Notes: a model not told the origin generated them from the letters alone. 64,000 bases of DNA from Desulfotomaculum nigrificans DSM 574 (GCF_000189755.2 NZ_KI912183.1:808257-872256); one strand, 5' to 3'. Positions 26,862 to 37,239 are shown, counted from the first letter of the stretch. A program made the numbers and translations.

Positions 26862-28214
26862 TTACACGTATTGCCAGACCGGTGAGCAAAGGGTGCTATA
26901 GACCTCTTTGGCCAAATTAACCGCTCCCACAAAACCGCTCAAAGGATGCTTCCGGTCGTGATTGTGATCAATGAAGGCGATACCCAGCTTGTAGGCCAGA
27001 GGTCTTTCTTTAACGCCTCCCACCAGCAGGTGGGCTCCCTTTTCCAACATAAATTTCTCCAACTCCGAAGGGTTGGCGTCATCCAGAATAACAGTCCCCT
27101 CATCCACTAAATCGTTGATAGTTTGATATTCTTCCTTGCGCCCGGTCTGGGTGCCGATCATTACCACATCAATGCCGATTTCCCGAAACTGTTTTATGAG
27201 AGAGATGGCCTTGAACCCTCCCCCCACGTAAATGGCCGCTTTTTTTCCCTGCAGTCTTTGGCGGTACCAGTCCAGGACCGGCTTTACTTTAGCCGTTTCC
27301 CTTTCAATCAGCTCCTCCACCCGGGCCATGATACTCTCATCCCCAAAGTGGGCTGCTATTTTTCTCAAGGATGTCGCAGTATCCTCTAAACCCAAAAATG
27401 AGATGTTGAGGTAAGGGATTTGGTACAGTTCTTTCATTCGTTGGGCCAGGTAAATCATGGAACCTGCGCACTGGATCACATTGAGGGATGCCCTGGTAGC
27501 ATTTTTCAATGCCTTGTAATTGGAATCCCCGGTAAAGGCAACATTCACTTCAATACCGACCTGCTTCAGGTAGTTTTTAATGATCCAGAACTCACCGGCC
27601 AGGTTAAAATCCCCCAGGTAATTGATGGTATTGACCCGGGGAGCGCTAGATAATTCGCCTGGTTGAATCAATCGAAGCAGGGCGTCGCAGGCAGCCCGGT
27701 AACCAGCGGCTTTGTTTCCGGCAAAGCCGCTGGATTGAACGGGGATCACCTCAATGTTATGTTTTTTTGCTGCGGCCTTGCAAACGGCCTCCAGATCGTC
27801 TCCAATTACCCCCACAATACAAGTGGCATAAACAAACACCACTTTGGCAGGGTATTTTGCCACCAGTTCATCTATGGCCCGGGCCAGTTTATTTTCTCCG
27901 CCGAAAATTACGTCCTGTTCTTTCAAGTCGGTGGAAAAACTGTTGCGGTATAACTCCGATCCACTACTCAGGCTACCTCGGATATCCCATGTATAACTGG
28001 CACAACCAATAGGACCGTGAACCAGATGGATGGCATCGGTAACCGGGTTTAATACAACCCTGGCCCCGCAATATACACAAGCCCGCTGGCTCACACAGCC
28101 TGCCACACTGTCGATATCACATTTTAAATGTTTTTTTTGCTTTCCCTTGGTGATAATGGAAGCTTTTCTTTCCTCAAGCACAGTGTCCCATAATACGGGC
28201 TCAGGCACATCCAT
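26862..28214 (-). CDS. nifE: FeMo-cofactor scaffold subunit NifE
   Basis: About 450 residues of the NifD/NifE family: RACVYCGARVVLNPVTDAIH and HGPIGCASYTWDIRG keep the whole segment that is missing from NifD in this cluster. Further landmarks are VYATCIVGVIGDD and LNVIQCAGSM. It forms the NifEN scaffold with the next gene. ATG at 28214 is used, with AAAGGGG just upstream; GTG at 28208 has better spacing. Thirteen bases separate it from the nifK stop. Apparently intact. Confidence 0.92.
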   Translation of the reverse strand: MDVPEPVLWDTVLEERKASIITKGKQKKHLKCDIDSVAGCVSQRACVYCGARVVLNPVTDAIHLVHGPIGCASYTWDIRGSLSSGSELYRNSFSTDLKEQDVIFGGENKLARAIDELVAKYPAKVVFVYATCIVGVIGDDLEAVCKAAAKKHNIEVIPVQSSGFAGNKAAGYRAACDALLRLIQPGELSSAPRVNTINYLGDFNLAGEFWIIKNYLKQVGIEVNVAFTGDSNYKALKNATRASLNVIQCAGSMIYLAQRMKELYQIPYLNISFLGLEDTATSLRKIAAHFGDESIMARVEELIERETAKVKPVLDWYRQRLQGKKAAIYVGGGFKAISLIKQFREIGIDVVMIGTQTGRKEEYQTINDLVDEGTVILDDANPSELEKFMLEKGAHLLVGGVKERPLAYKLGIAFIDHNHDRKHPLSGFVGAVNLAKEVYSTLCSPVWQYV

Positions 28215-28227
28215 CACCCCTTTCAAT

Positions 28228-29620
28228 TTACATGACCAATTCAAAATCTTCGTCGCTGGCATCCCGGTCTGCCCTGTCCAGTAAGGCGTTGCTGATCATT
28301 TCAAGCAACCTCATTGCACCTTTGTAACCCACCACCGGCAGGTAGGAATGGACACTTCTGTCCAGGATAGGGAAGCCCAGGCGTACAAAGGGAAGGTCTT
28401 CCGCCCTGGCAATATACTTGCCATAGGTGTTACCGATTAACAGATCAACCTTTTCGTTCTTAATCCACTGGTGCAGTTCAAAGAGGTCTCCGCCGGCCTT
28501 GACTCTTCCTTCGATATTCGCTTCTTCTAACAGTTCCCGCACATCATCTTCAAAGTTGCCCAGGGTTGAGCCAATGGCTCCGGCAGTACCGGGTGTGCCA
28601 GTTAATACATAAATGGGCTTCATCCCCAGGCTTAAGACAAATTCAGTCATGGCCAGCACGATATCAGGATCTCCAAAGATGGCTACTTTCTTACCGTGGA
28701 AGTGAAAATGGGTGTCGGTCATGATATCTACCAGTTGGCCCCGCTCCTCTTCCAGCTCGTAGGGTATTTCCACGGCAAACTGTCTCCGCAGGGTCATCAA
28801 CAACTGGTCGGTGGCCTTGATGCCGATGGGTGTCTTTAAAACAATGGCGGGCACTTGACACTTTCTTTCCAACTGGTTAGCTGCATCGGCGGAAGCGTAA
28901 CTGCCCAGGGCGATGGTCACTTTGGAATTCCCCGTGTCTTTCAGGTCTGCCAACCGGGTGCCGCCCCGGGGATACATGACATACTCCCCGGTCATAGGGG
29001 AATCCACCACCCCGGAGGTATCCGGAAACATGATGAATTTAATTCCCATGGTATTTATAATCCTTTTAATTTCCCTCATATCCCCGGGATTGACAAAGCC
29101 GGGAATGATATTCGCCTGATTTTTTTTTGGTTTCCAAGGTGGCTTCCGACAGATAGTTAACCATACCTTTGGTCATGTTGGAAAAGCCGGTTACATGAGA
29201 CCCCTGATAACTGGGGGTATTGGCATGAATTACCACCTTCCCTTCGGGAATCTCAGCTGTACGGATTATGGTGGGCAGGTCGTCGCCGATAGTCTCGGAC
29301 AAACAGGTAGTATGCACCGCCATAATATCCGGATTGTAGATAGCAAATACGTTTTTAATGGCTGTTTTCAAGTTGGCGCCGCCGCCGAAGACCGATGCCC
29401 CTTCGGTAAAGGAACTGGTGGAAGCCATAATAGGATCCCGAAAATGCCTGGTTAAATGCATCCGGTGATAGGAGCAGCAACCCTGGGAACCATGGCTGTG
29501 GGGCAGGCATTTGTGGATGCCCAGGGCGGCGTACATGGCACCGATGGGCTGGCAGGTCTTGGCCGGGTTGATGGCGCCCCCGGTACGTTCTTTGATTTCC
29601 TTTGGTGTGCAGTCTAACAT
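28228..29620 (-). CDS. nifK: Nitrogenase MoFe protein beta chain NifK, frameshifted
   Basis: Starts MLDCTPKEIKERTGG as in clostridial NifK, with AAGGAGG upstream. All three P-cluster Cys are visible (KTCQPIGAM, GSQGCCSYHRMH, HTTCLSETIGDD). After residue about 165 the frame breaks in a run of nine A (29120-29128): the frame as read ends at 29066, while the frame starting NQANIIPGFVNPGDMREIKR continues to 28228 with intact sequence. Removing one A restores a full protein. The cause may be sequencing error, a recent mutation, or transcription slippage on the A-run. It overlaps nifD by seven bases. Confidence 0.88.
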
Positions 29621-31155
29621 TCTGAGCATCCTCCTTCCGCAATGGTTCCTTCCAGTAGGGGTTCATTCTTCCAGGGCGGAGTAATGAAATTCCAAGTGGG
29701 CGAGGTAAAAGCCATGGCAATATCTCTGGCAAAATTGACGGCACCGTTAAAACCGGCATAGGGGCCGCTGTAATCATAGGAGTGAAGCTGCTTGGACGGA
29801 ATACCCATTTTTTGCACCACATATTTGTCTTTGATGCCGGAGGAAAAAATGTCAGGTTTCAACAGCCTGATAAATTCTTCCGTCTCAAAGTGGTTCAGGT
29901 CATCCACGATAATACTGCCGTCTTTCATCTCGATATTCATACCCTTGTAATTACTTAATGGAATTTTTTTCTTCAACTCTTCCATCCGTTCCGGGGAAAT
30001 CTTCAGCCGGAATCTTCGCTCGTCCGGAGTTACATGAAGGTCCGGAATATTTTTGGTGTCGGCGTCCAGTTTGATCTCAGGGATAACATCCCGGCCTTCG
30101 TAATCATCCCGGTGGGCAAACTCGTAACCCGCCAGAACCGTCTCAATGCCCAACTCGGCATACAGCCCCTGGTAATGGTGTCCCCGGGAACCTCCCACAA
30201 AGCAGAAGGCGGTTTTTCCCTGGCAAATTTTCTTATATTGCCCCAGGATCGGTTCCACCCGGGCCAGTTCCCGTGCAATGACCTCTTCGGTTTTCTGAAT
30301 TAAGGCCGGGTCGCCAAAATATAGGGCCATATTTCTAAGTGAATCAATGGTGGCCTGAACACCGATAAAGTTCACCTTCAGCCATGGTGTGCCGTATTTG
30401 GTTTCCAGCATATCGGCAATATAGTTAATGGAACGGTGGCATTGCACCAGATTCAGTTCAGCGACGTGGGCATTTTTCAGTTCTTCGTAGGAACCATCCC
30501 CGGTCATCACCGCGATCACCGTATAGCCAATTTCCTTAAGAATTCTTTCTACTTCCCAGCTGTCGCCGCCAATGTTGTATTCGCCCAGGATATTAATAGG
30601 GTACTTGCCGGGGGCCTCTTCCCAATCCCCCTGGCCGATTACCCCCTCCATTAGGCCGTTATTGGCAATGTGGTGCCCGGCGGATTGGCTGACACCTTTG
30701 TAACCTTCACAGTTGAAGGCCAGGATAGGAATGCCGTGTTTTTCCTGGGCTGCTTTGGCTACTGCCTGCAGGTCATCCCCGATTAATCCTACCGGGCAGG
30801 TGGCGGAAATAGTAATGGCATTGGGCTTAAAAATCTCCATTACTTCATCAATCATGCGGGCCAGTTTCTTCTCACCGCCAAACACGATATCACTTTCCTG
30901 CATATCGGTGGATACACAGTAGTTGATGAAATTTTTGGTGGGATCTTCGGATTTGGCCTTATTGCGCCGGGCACCCCAGGTATAAAAGGCACAGCCACGG
31001 TTAGTAATAATACCGGGAATGGTTCTGGTGTTGGCCTCAATCTCCTGGCGGGCCAGGGCCGAGTCCTTGATAATTATGTGCTTTTTGCGATTTCTTTTTA
31101 CCTTGGAGGGGTATTGGTTCAACAGTTCCTCCAACACTTTTTGGTTAATCGCCAT
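29614..31155 (-). CDS. nifD: Nitrogenase MoFe protein alpha chain NifD, internal deletion
   Basis: 513 residues of clostridial-type NifD, with the roughly 50-residue insert (around VIPEIKLDADTKNIPDLHVT) and both cofactor ligands (Cys in LNLVQCHRS, His in QLHSYDYSGPY). The segment that should read RGCA-YAGCKGVV...HGPIGC-xFYTW reads RGCAFYTWG: about 26 residues are missing, and the first two P-cluster Cys (62 and 88 in Azotobacter numbering) are merged into one. The third (SATCPVGL) remains. The joint lies at GGCTGTGCC (30988-30996), which could encode both ends. AAGGAGGTG precedes the ATG. Confidence 0.9.
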   Translation of the reverse strand: MAINQKVLEELLNQYPSKVKRNRKKHIIIKDSALARQEIEANTRTIPGIITNRGCAFYTWGARRNKAKSEDPTKNFINYCVSTDMQESDIVFGGEKKLARMIDEVMEIFKPNAITISATCPVGLIGDDLQAVAKAAQEKHGIPILAFNCEGYKGVSQSAGHHIANNGLMEGVIGQGDWEEAPGKYPINILGEYNIGGDSWEVERILKEIGYTVIAVMTGDGSYEELKNAHVAELNLVQCHRSINYIADMLETKYGTPWLKVNFIGVQATIDSLRNMALYFGDPALIQKTEEVIARELARVEPILGQYKKICQGKTAFCFVGGSRGHHYQGLYAELGIETVLAGYEFAHRDDYEGRDVIPEIKLDADTKNIPDLHVTPDERRFRLKISPERMEELKKKIPLSNYKGMNIEMKDGSIIVDDLNHFETEEFIRLLKPDIFSSGIKDKYVVQKMGIPSKQLHSYDYSGPYAGFNGAVNFARDIAMAFTSPTWNFITPPWKNEPLLEGTIAEGGCSEC

Positions 31156-31184
31156 CCGCTACACCTCCTTTTAAATATCACCTG

Positions 31185-31565
31185 TTAGACGGCAGCTTCT
31201 CCCTGTTCCCCAGTCCTGATCCGCAGGGCATCCAGCACCGGCGCAACAAAGATTTTGCCGTCTCCCTTATGGCCTTCCTTATTGACTTTGATGATGGTGT
31301 TAACAACTTTTTCGACGTCCCCATCCTGCACCAAAATGGTTAGCATTCGCTTGGGAATCAGCCGAGCCCCCTGGGCCAGGCCCTCGGCCAGCAGGCCGCC
31401 GATTTCTTCTTTAGTCCCCAATTCATTAATGATGGAAAAGTCCACCTGCATCTTACCCCGGCCCATCACCTTCATGGCGTGCATGCCGCAGATGCCAATG
31501 TCTGCCAGTGCTTTTTTGGTGGTATTTACTTTATTCATCCGGATAACGGCAATGATTTCTTTCAT
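31185..31565 (-). CDS. nifI2: Nitrogenase PII-like regulator NifI2
   Basis: 126 residues of the PII/NifI family: KEIIAVIRMNKVNTTKKAL, a long T-loop region, and GDGKIFVAPVLDALRIRTGE at the C terminus. In methanogens NifI1-NifI2 bind nitrogenase and switch it off when 2-oxoglutarate is low. Placement between nifH and nifD is the usual one in clostridia and archaea. GGAGGG precedes the ATG. Confidence 0.92.
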   Translation of the reverse strand: MKEIIAVIRMNKVNTTKKALADIGICGMHAMKVMGRGKMQVDFSIINELGTKEEIGGLLAEGLAQGARLIPKRMLTILVQDGDVEKVVNTIIKVNKEGHKGDGKIFVAPVLDALRIRTGEQGEAAV

Positions 31566-31577
31566 ATCGGTACCCTC

Positions 31578-31907
31578 CTACAGGCCCTTGGTGCCGCTGC
31601 TGATGGTGTAAGCTTCCTCCACTGGACTGACAAAGATTTTCCCGTCACCAAAGGCACCTTTTTCGCCAGTTTTAGCATATTTAGCAATGATATTGATAAC
31701 ATCATCCTTATCCTTTTCATCCTGTACCACCAGCATCAGTAATTCTTTAGGGATTTCATCATAAACAACTTCCCCTACTTTAACCCCCCTCTGTTTACCC
31801 CGGCCCACCACATCCATCTTGGTGATCGCCGGAAACCCGGCGTTGTTTAACTCGGCTAAAATAAAATTGGTTTTCTCGGGTCTTACAATGGCTCTAATCA
31901 TAAACAT
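31578..31907 (-). CDS. nifI1: Nitrogenase PII-like regulator NifI1
   Basis: About 109 residues of the PII/NifI family: IRAIVRPEKTNFILAELNNAG, VGRGKQRGVKVGEVVYDEIPK, and GDGKIFVSPVEEAYTISSG. It partners NifI2 in post-translational control of nitrogenase. ATG at 31907 was chosen because GAGGAG lies about nine bases upstream; an ATG six bases on and a TTG nine bases earlier are possible. Confidence 0.92.
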   Translation of the reverse strand: MFMIRAIVRPEKTNFILAELNNAGFPAITKMDVVGRGKQRGVKVGEVVYDEIPKELLMLVVQDEKDKDDVINIIAKYAKTGEKGAFGDGKIFVSPVEEAYTISSGTKGL

Positions 31908-31962
31908 AAGTTTCAACTCCTCACAAAGATTTCTCGTAATCCTTAGAAGCGGTAAGGGCAGC

Positions 31963-32881
<919 letters not shown>

Positions 32882-32908
32882 TATATAGGGAGGTTTTTCC
32901 AAAAAAAT

Positions 32909-32964
32909 AAGGCACTGGTTGTTCACCAGCACCTTCGCCTTTTGACTTGATACTTCAATGTATC
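32909..32964 (-). promoter_or_regulatory. nifH leader attenuator module 1 (ANTAR-type architecture)
   Basis: Minus strand. GATAC-ATTGAA-GTATC hairpin (32949-32964; hexaloop A1, G4), then GGC-GAAGGT-GCT (32928-32939) overlapping the 5' arm of an 11-pair terminator stem (AAGGTGCTGGT / ACCAGTGCCTT, 32909-32935) followed by ATTTTTTT. Termination here would stop transcription before nifH unless an RNA-binding antiterminator stabilises the upstream hairpins. Confidence 0.65.
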
Positions 32965-32981
32965 TCTTAAATTTGAAATTG

Positions 32982-33010
32982 ATTATAACATTGAAAAACA
33001 GCAATTTCAA
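32982..33010 (-). promoter_or_regulatory. nifH sigma-A promoter
   Basis: Minus strand TTGAAA, 17 bases, TATAAT; expected start near 32975. No -24/-12 sigma-54 element was seen before nifH. Confidence 0.75.
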
Positions 33011-33179
33011 CAGGTCGCCTTCAAGAATACAGTACACGAACTATATTCTTAATTTTCAGTACACTTACATGAACGCATGTCTTAGGGTAGCACTATAAAC
33101 CCGATGTAAAATAAAATTGGCTTCCCATATTAGCAGGGTTACCCACTTGATAAGCCAACTTCGGTTCACTTTATTTTTA

Positions 33180-33232
33180 AAAAAGAGCCTCCTAAGACCC
33201 AAGAATTTGGCGGGTTTTAAGGAGGCTTTTTA
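33180..33232 (-). terminator. Intrinsic terminator after the amide regulator
   Basis: AGCCTCCTAA (33186-33195) pairs with TTAAGGAGGCT (33217-33227), with T-runs on both sides. It ends the regulator gene transcribed toward it. Confidence 0.8.
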
Positions 33233-33290
33233 CCTAAAAGGTACTTTTTTCAATAGCCTGCAAACCTGCAAAGCACTGCATGGTTTGTCA

Positions 33291-36173
33291 TTAGGAAGAA
33301 ATATGTTGACTTATTTTGCTATTTACACAATATTCATCTGCTTCCCTTAACCTACGATAAAGGGTAGTCCGGGAGATACCCAGTTTTTGTGCAACTTTAC
33401 TGAGATTGCCCCGGTATTGTACAAGCAGTTCATTGATTTCCCGGATATCAAGCTGCTTGCCTCTCTTTTTGATATTGATCGGCGCAGTTTCTTCCTTTAA
33501 TGTCTTTGCGCTGTATGTTAAGATATGTGCCGGCAGATGTTCCGTGGTAATAAACCGGGAATTGCCGGCCAGATAAAAGGAGCGATCAATTACATTTTTT
33601 AACTCGCGAATATTTCCCGGCCACCTGTATTGTAATAAAAGTTGCATGGCATCATGCTTCAGCTTTTTCGGTGGAAGTTCCGCAGTTGCGTTAAGATGGG
33701 TAATAAAATAATCCACCAGTTCGGGGATATCCTCGATTCTTTCTCGCAATGGAATCAGTTCAATAGTAAATACATTCAGGCGATAATACAGATCGCTGCG
33801 GAATGAGCCCTTATAAGCAATTTCTTCACTCAGGTTTTTATTGGTAGCAGCAATGATCCGTACGTCGATGGGTATGGGCGTGTGACCACCGACCCGGACC
33901 ACTTCCCGTTCTTGGAGCACCCTTAACAGGGTTGCTTGAAGTTCCAGCGGCATATCGCCGATTTCATCCAGAAACAAGGTTCCGCCTTTTGCCACTTCAA
34001 ATTTCCCTGGACTGCCACCTTTCCTTGCCCCGGTAAATGAGCCTTCAACATACCCGAACAGTTCAGAGTAAATTAACTCACGGGAGACTGATCCGCAATT
34101 GATGGCGACAAAGGGATTGTGTTTCCGCGGGCTGGAATTATGAATGGCCCTGGCAAACAGTTCTTTACCGGTTCCACTTTCTCCAAGGATCAACACATTG
34201 GCATCAATATTGGCCGCGGTCCTGGCCATTTCAATAGTCCGCAGAAACTTTCGGTCTGATCCGATAATATTACTGAATAAGATTTGGCTGCTTGTTAACT
34301 TATCATGTTTTTCTAAACCTAGTTTTTTTAAAAAAACGAAAGAATACTGTCCAAAAGGGATGGTGCGGATTTCATAAAGATTATCTTTAATTCTTTTACG
34401 GGTAAACATTTCGCTGTCAGTCAGGTTGCGGGTGTCAATTTTAGAAAGAAACTCGTGTGCTGAGAGCTGATTTTTGGTTAACAAATTTTCAGCTTGATCA
34501 TTACAGAGTAACACTTCATTATCTTTAACCACTAAAAAGCTATCGGCGATAAACTTAGACATATCCCTGGCAAGGTGACCGAGAAACTCACATTTATGAA
34601 ATTCTTCCACCGTTTCCACACAGCTTTCCACTATTTGGGATAAAGAGTGAATAACAATCTCAGTAGTCTCTTTGTCTCCCAAATCGTGGAAAACCCCCAA
34701 AACCCCTTTTAGTGAACCGGCAATCCCTTTAATGGGAATACCGATGGTTACCCAGTTACGTAAATCCTCTACGTCATGGTCCTTGCCAAAGATGATTGAT
34801 TCCGTTTGACTGGACAAAGCCAGGGTAACGCCGGATCGTTCCATCACCGGTGTGGCCCAGCAAGTCCCCGGATTGAGGAGTGGGATGTTTTCAGGCTCAC
34901 CGAATTCCTCACTGCGGAAGGTTTCCAGTAAGAAGCCATGGTTATCGAAAAAGGCAAATGTATAAGGCAACAGCCGGGTGGCTGTTTTTAATTTATTAAT
35001 TAATAATTGATAGCTTTTCCTGCTGGCTTCCAATTCTTCAGGGGAAAGCATGCTTTTAAGAGCAGTGCCGGTTTTGTGCAGGCCGGTATGGTTTAAGAAA
35101 GGTACCGGGGCAATCGGATGGGGTGATTCATACACGATGTCAAATTGCCCTTTTTCATTTACCCTGCCGATACGGGAATACAGCCATAAGTGGTGGTTTT
35201 GTTCATCAACCTTGATTTTACCCTGGGGAGCGTCAAAAGTGATGCCGGATAGGGCCTGGCGCAAGGAGTCCGTATCCAGTGAACCAGCCTTTTTGATGGC
35301 TTCGACCAATAAAAATACACTGTTATACGCACTTTCCATAACCGCACTGATCACATCAGTGCCATATGTACGTCTGTATTCAGCCCGAAACCGGTCATTT
35401 TGTTCCGAATAAATCGAGTTGAAATAAGGAAATGAAGTATAGTGGCCTACTGCATACCGTGGATTCATGACCTGGATTTCAGTCTCTGCGGTAATGGAAC
35501 TGGCAATAGGTTTGTTAATTCCTAAATTGTAATACTGCTGGTAAAAGGCCACTGCACTTTCCCCGACCAAGGTGGAAAAGACAACATCTGGATTGATCTG
35601 GACGATTTCCCGTAACACTTTATCAAATTTTTGCATACCTAAAGGATAATAGGATTCCCCAACAATTTGCCCATTGTGGCATTTCACCAGGCGGTGCATA
35701 TGCCTGTTTGTTTCACGGGGGTAAATATAGTCAGAGCCAATGAGGTAGAAAGATTTACCCAGGTTTCCAATAATCCAGGGTATGAAAAATTGTAGTTGCT
35801 GGTTGGGCAACGCGCCGCAATAAAAGATGTTCCGGCTTAATTCCTCACCTTCATAAAGTGTAGGATAAAAAAGCAACACATTATATTTATCCAGGACGGG
35901 CAAGACCATTTTCCGGCAAGCTGATGTGTACAGTCCGATAAGCACCGTCACTTTATCATGCAGGATCAGCTTTTCAGCTTTCTGGGCGGCCAAAAACGGG
36001 TCAGAAGCAATGTCTTCTACAATCGGGAGTAGACGCCGCCCGTAGATTCCTCCCTGTTCATTAATGTGCTTTACAGCCAGTAAAGTGGATTGATACTGAC
36101 CGCGTTCAGTAATCCCGGTTGTGCCGGTTAAGGAATAGAGTAAGCCAACCCGGATGTCATCTGTATTTTCCAT
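33291..36173 (-). CDS. Amide-sensing sigma-54 activator (AmiC-like sensor fused to NtrC-type output)
   Basis: 960 residues in one chain. Residues about 8-370 form a type I periplasmic-binding fold of the AmiC/UrtA kind ([20 protein letters not shown]), without a signal peptide, so it senses ligand in the cytoplasm. A GAF-like region (about 385-510) and a PAS-like region (about 525-620) follow. Then come an AAA+ sigma-54 activation domain ([14 protein letters not shown] instead of the usual [15 protein letters not shown]) and a Fis-type helix-turn-helix ([19 protein letters not shown]). It is divergent from amiS-amiE, which have a sigma-54 promoter, so it most likely activates them when amide binds. 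GGAGGG precedes the ATG. Confidence 0.85.
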   Translation of the reverse strand: MENTDDIRVGLLYSLTGTTGITERGQYQSTLLAVKHINEQGGIYGRRLLPIVEDIASDPFLAAQKAEKLILHDKVTVLIGLYTSACRKMVLPVLDKYNVLLFYPTLYEGEELSRNIFYCGALPNQQLQFFIPWIIGNLGKSFYLIGSDYIYPRETNRHMHRLVKCHNGQIVGESYYPLGMQKFDKVLREIVQINPDVVFSTLVGESAVAFYQQYYNLGINKPIASSITAETEIQVMNPRYAVGHYTSFPYFNSIYSEQNDRFRAEYRRTYGTDVISAVMESAYNSVFLLVEAIKKAGSLDTDSLRQALSGITFDAPQGKIKVDEQNHHLWLYSRIGRVNEKGQFDIVYESPHPIAPVPFLNHTGLHKTGTALKSMLSPEELEASRKSYQLLINKLKTATRLLPYTFAFFDNHGFLLETFRSEEFGEPENIPLLNPGTCWATPVMERSGVTLALSSQTESIIFGKDHDVEDLRNWVTIGIPIKGIAGSLKGVLGVFHDLGDKETTEIVIHSLSQIVESCVETVEEFHKCEFLGHLARDMSKFIADSFLVVKDNEVLLCNDQAENLLTKNQLSAHEFLSKIDTRNLTDSEMFTRKRIKDNLYEIRTIPFGQYSFVFLKKLGLEKHDKLTSSQILFSNIIGSDRKFLRTIEMARTAANIDANVLILGESGTGKELFARAIHNSSPRKHNPFVAINCGSVSRELIYSELFGYVEGSFTGARKGGSPGKFEVAKGGTLFLDEIGDMPLELQATLLRVLQEREVVRVGGHTPIPIDVRIIAATNKNLSEEIAYKGSFRSDLYYRLNVFTIELIPLRERIEDIPELVDYFITHLNATAELPPKKLKHDAMQLLLQYRWPGNIRELKNVIDRSFYLAGNSRFITTEHLPAHILTYSAKTLKEETAPINIKKRGKQLDIREINELLVQYRGNLSKVAQKLGISRTTLYRRLREADEYCVNSKISQHISS

Positions 36174-36211
36174 GGCATTCCCTCCAGTCCTATAGGTAAA
36201 TGAATTGCAAT

Positions 36212-36280
36212 AAAAAAAGCACTTTCCCGGTGTTAAATCTTACCGGGAAGCGCCCTTGCCGAACCTGTACAACTTTGTAC
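36212..36280 (-). promoter_or_regulatory. Attenuator module before the amide regulator (ANTAR-type architecture)
   Basis: Minus strand. GTAC-AAAGTT-GTAC hairpin (36267-36280; hexaloop A1, G4), GGC-AAGGGC-GCT (36249-36260; hexaloop A1, G4), which overlaps the 5' arm of a terminator (GCGCTTCCCGGT, 36242-36253, with ACCGGGAAAGTGC, 36219-36231) and seven T. Same plan as the two nifH leader modules. Confidence 0.65.
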
Positions 36281-36311
36281 CCAATTATTCAGATAAAACC
36301 TATTTGTTGTT

Positions 36312-36358
36312 ATTGTAGCACGGTAATATTTTGTTTACAACTCCCTGAACAGGGAGTT
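36312..36358 (-). promoter_or_regulatory. Promoter of the amide regulator with overlapping palindrome
   Basis: Minus strand TTGTAA (36335-36340), 17 bases, TACAAT (36312-36317). The perfect palindrome AACTCCCTGAACAGGGAGTT (36339-36358) touches the -35 box. It also lies about 220 bases upstream of the amiS start, a fitting enhancer distance for a sigma-54 activator that represses itself. Binding is inferred. Confidence 0.5.
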
Positions 36359-36550
36359 TTGTGTTTTTTTAAATAGATTGTGTTTTACATGTAATTTTGT
36401 TCAATTTGACCTATTGCAGCGAACAATGTAGCCCCCCTTGATACTCGAGATATTGAAACAATTTGTCCACCTATGAGGTTAAGTGAACAATTAACCCATT
36501 ATTTTTTCCAAATAGTGGTGGAACACGCCTTTTTTCTTTAATTTTAAAAC

Positions 36551-36566
36551 TGGCACGGAATTTGCT
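36551..36566 (+). promoter_or_regulatory. Sigma-54 promoter of amiS-amiE
   Basis: TGGCACGGAATTTGCT fits the -24/-12 consensus (TGGCAC-N5-TTGCT) exactly. Expected start near 36577, about 38 bases before amiS. Confidence 0.9.
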
Positions 36567-36614
36567 TTACCCATTTCAATAGCCAAGTAAATCAAATTTT
36601 TAGGAGGGACAAAA

Positions 36615-37115
36615 ATGTTAGGAATTACACTTCTGTATGTAGGGGCGGTACTTTTTGTCAATGCCATGATGTTACTAGGCAAGGTAGACGGAAAAAGCGC
36701 CGCACCGATGAATTTTTTCACCGGTGGAATTACGCTGGTCATGAACATCTACATCATCATAAAAGCGTCGCCCAGTGATCCGCTGTCTTACTATACCGCA
36801 GCTACCGGACTTCTATTTTCATTTACCTATTTATATGTCGGAATCAATAACGCGTTAGAGCTAAGCGCTAAAGGATTAGGTTGGTATTGTCTTTTTGTAG
36901 CTATTACCGCTATCCCCACGGCAGTAATCACCTTCCATAACGGGGATTTTCGCTTTGGCGCCATCTGGCTGATGTGGTCGTTTCTATGGTTTTTGTACTT
37001 TCTCGTTCTCTCGCTCGAAAAGCAACTTGATAAATTTACAGCTTACGTTACTTTAGTTGAAGCAATCATCACCTGTTGGATACCGGGGTACTTGTTGCTC
37101 ATTGGTCGCTGGTAG
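36615..37115 (+). CDS. amiS: AmiS/UreI family amide or urea channel
   Basis: 166 residues with six hydrophobic helices and no signal peptide. Landmarks of the AmiS/UreI family: LLYVGAVLFVNAMMLLG, FSFTYLYVGINNALEL and IWLMWSFLWFLYF. These proteins form hexameric channels for small amides or urea. Paired with amiE it would let short amides in or out. TTAGGAGG precedes the ATG. After the stop, AAGGAGGTGGTAAT leads into ATG ACG TAA (37158-37166), a two-codon frame of unknown meaning. Confidence 0.92.
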   Translation: MLGITLLYVGAVLFVNAMMLLGKVDGKSAAPMNFFTGGITLVMNIYIIIKASPSDPLSYYTAATGLLFSFTYLYVGINNALELSAKGLGWYCLFVAITAIPTAVITFHNGDFRFGAIWLMWSFLWFLYFLVLSLEKQLDKFTAYVTLVEAIITCWIPGYLLLIGRW

Positions 37116-37239
37116 TTTCAGGTGAGATACATAACACCCTTTTAAGGAGGTGGTAATATGACGTAACGCTGTCTGAAGGTGCAAACAGAAGTAAGTAAAA
37201 ATCTATCTAAAATTACTTATGTGTAAAGGAGAGTTGAAA

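Noticed and set aside
29355-29822. 155-codon minus-strand frame across the nifD/nifK junction
   Set aside because: Out of frame with both conserved genes and without family resemblance; it is a shadow.
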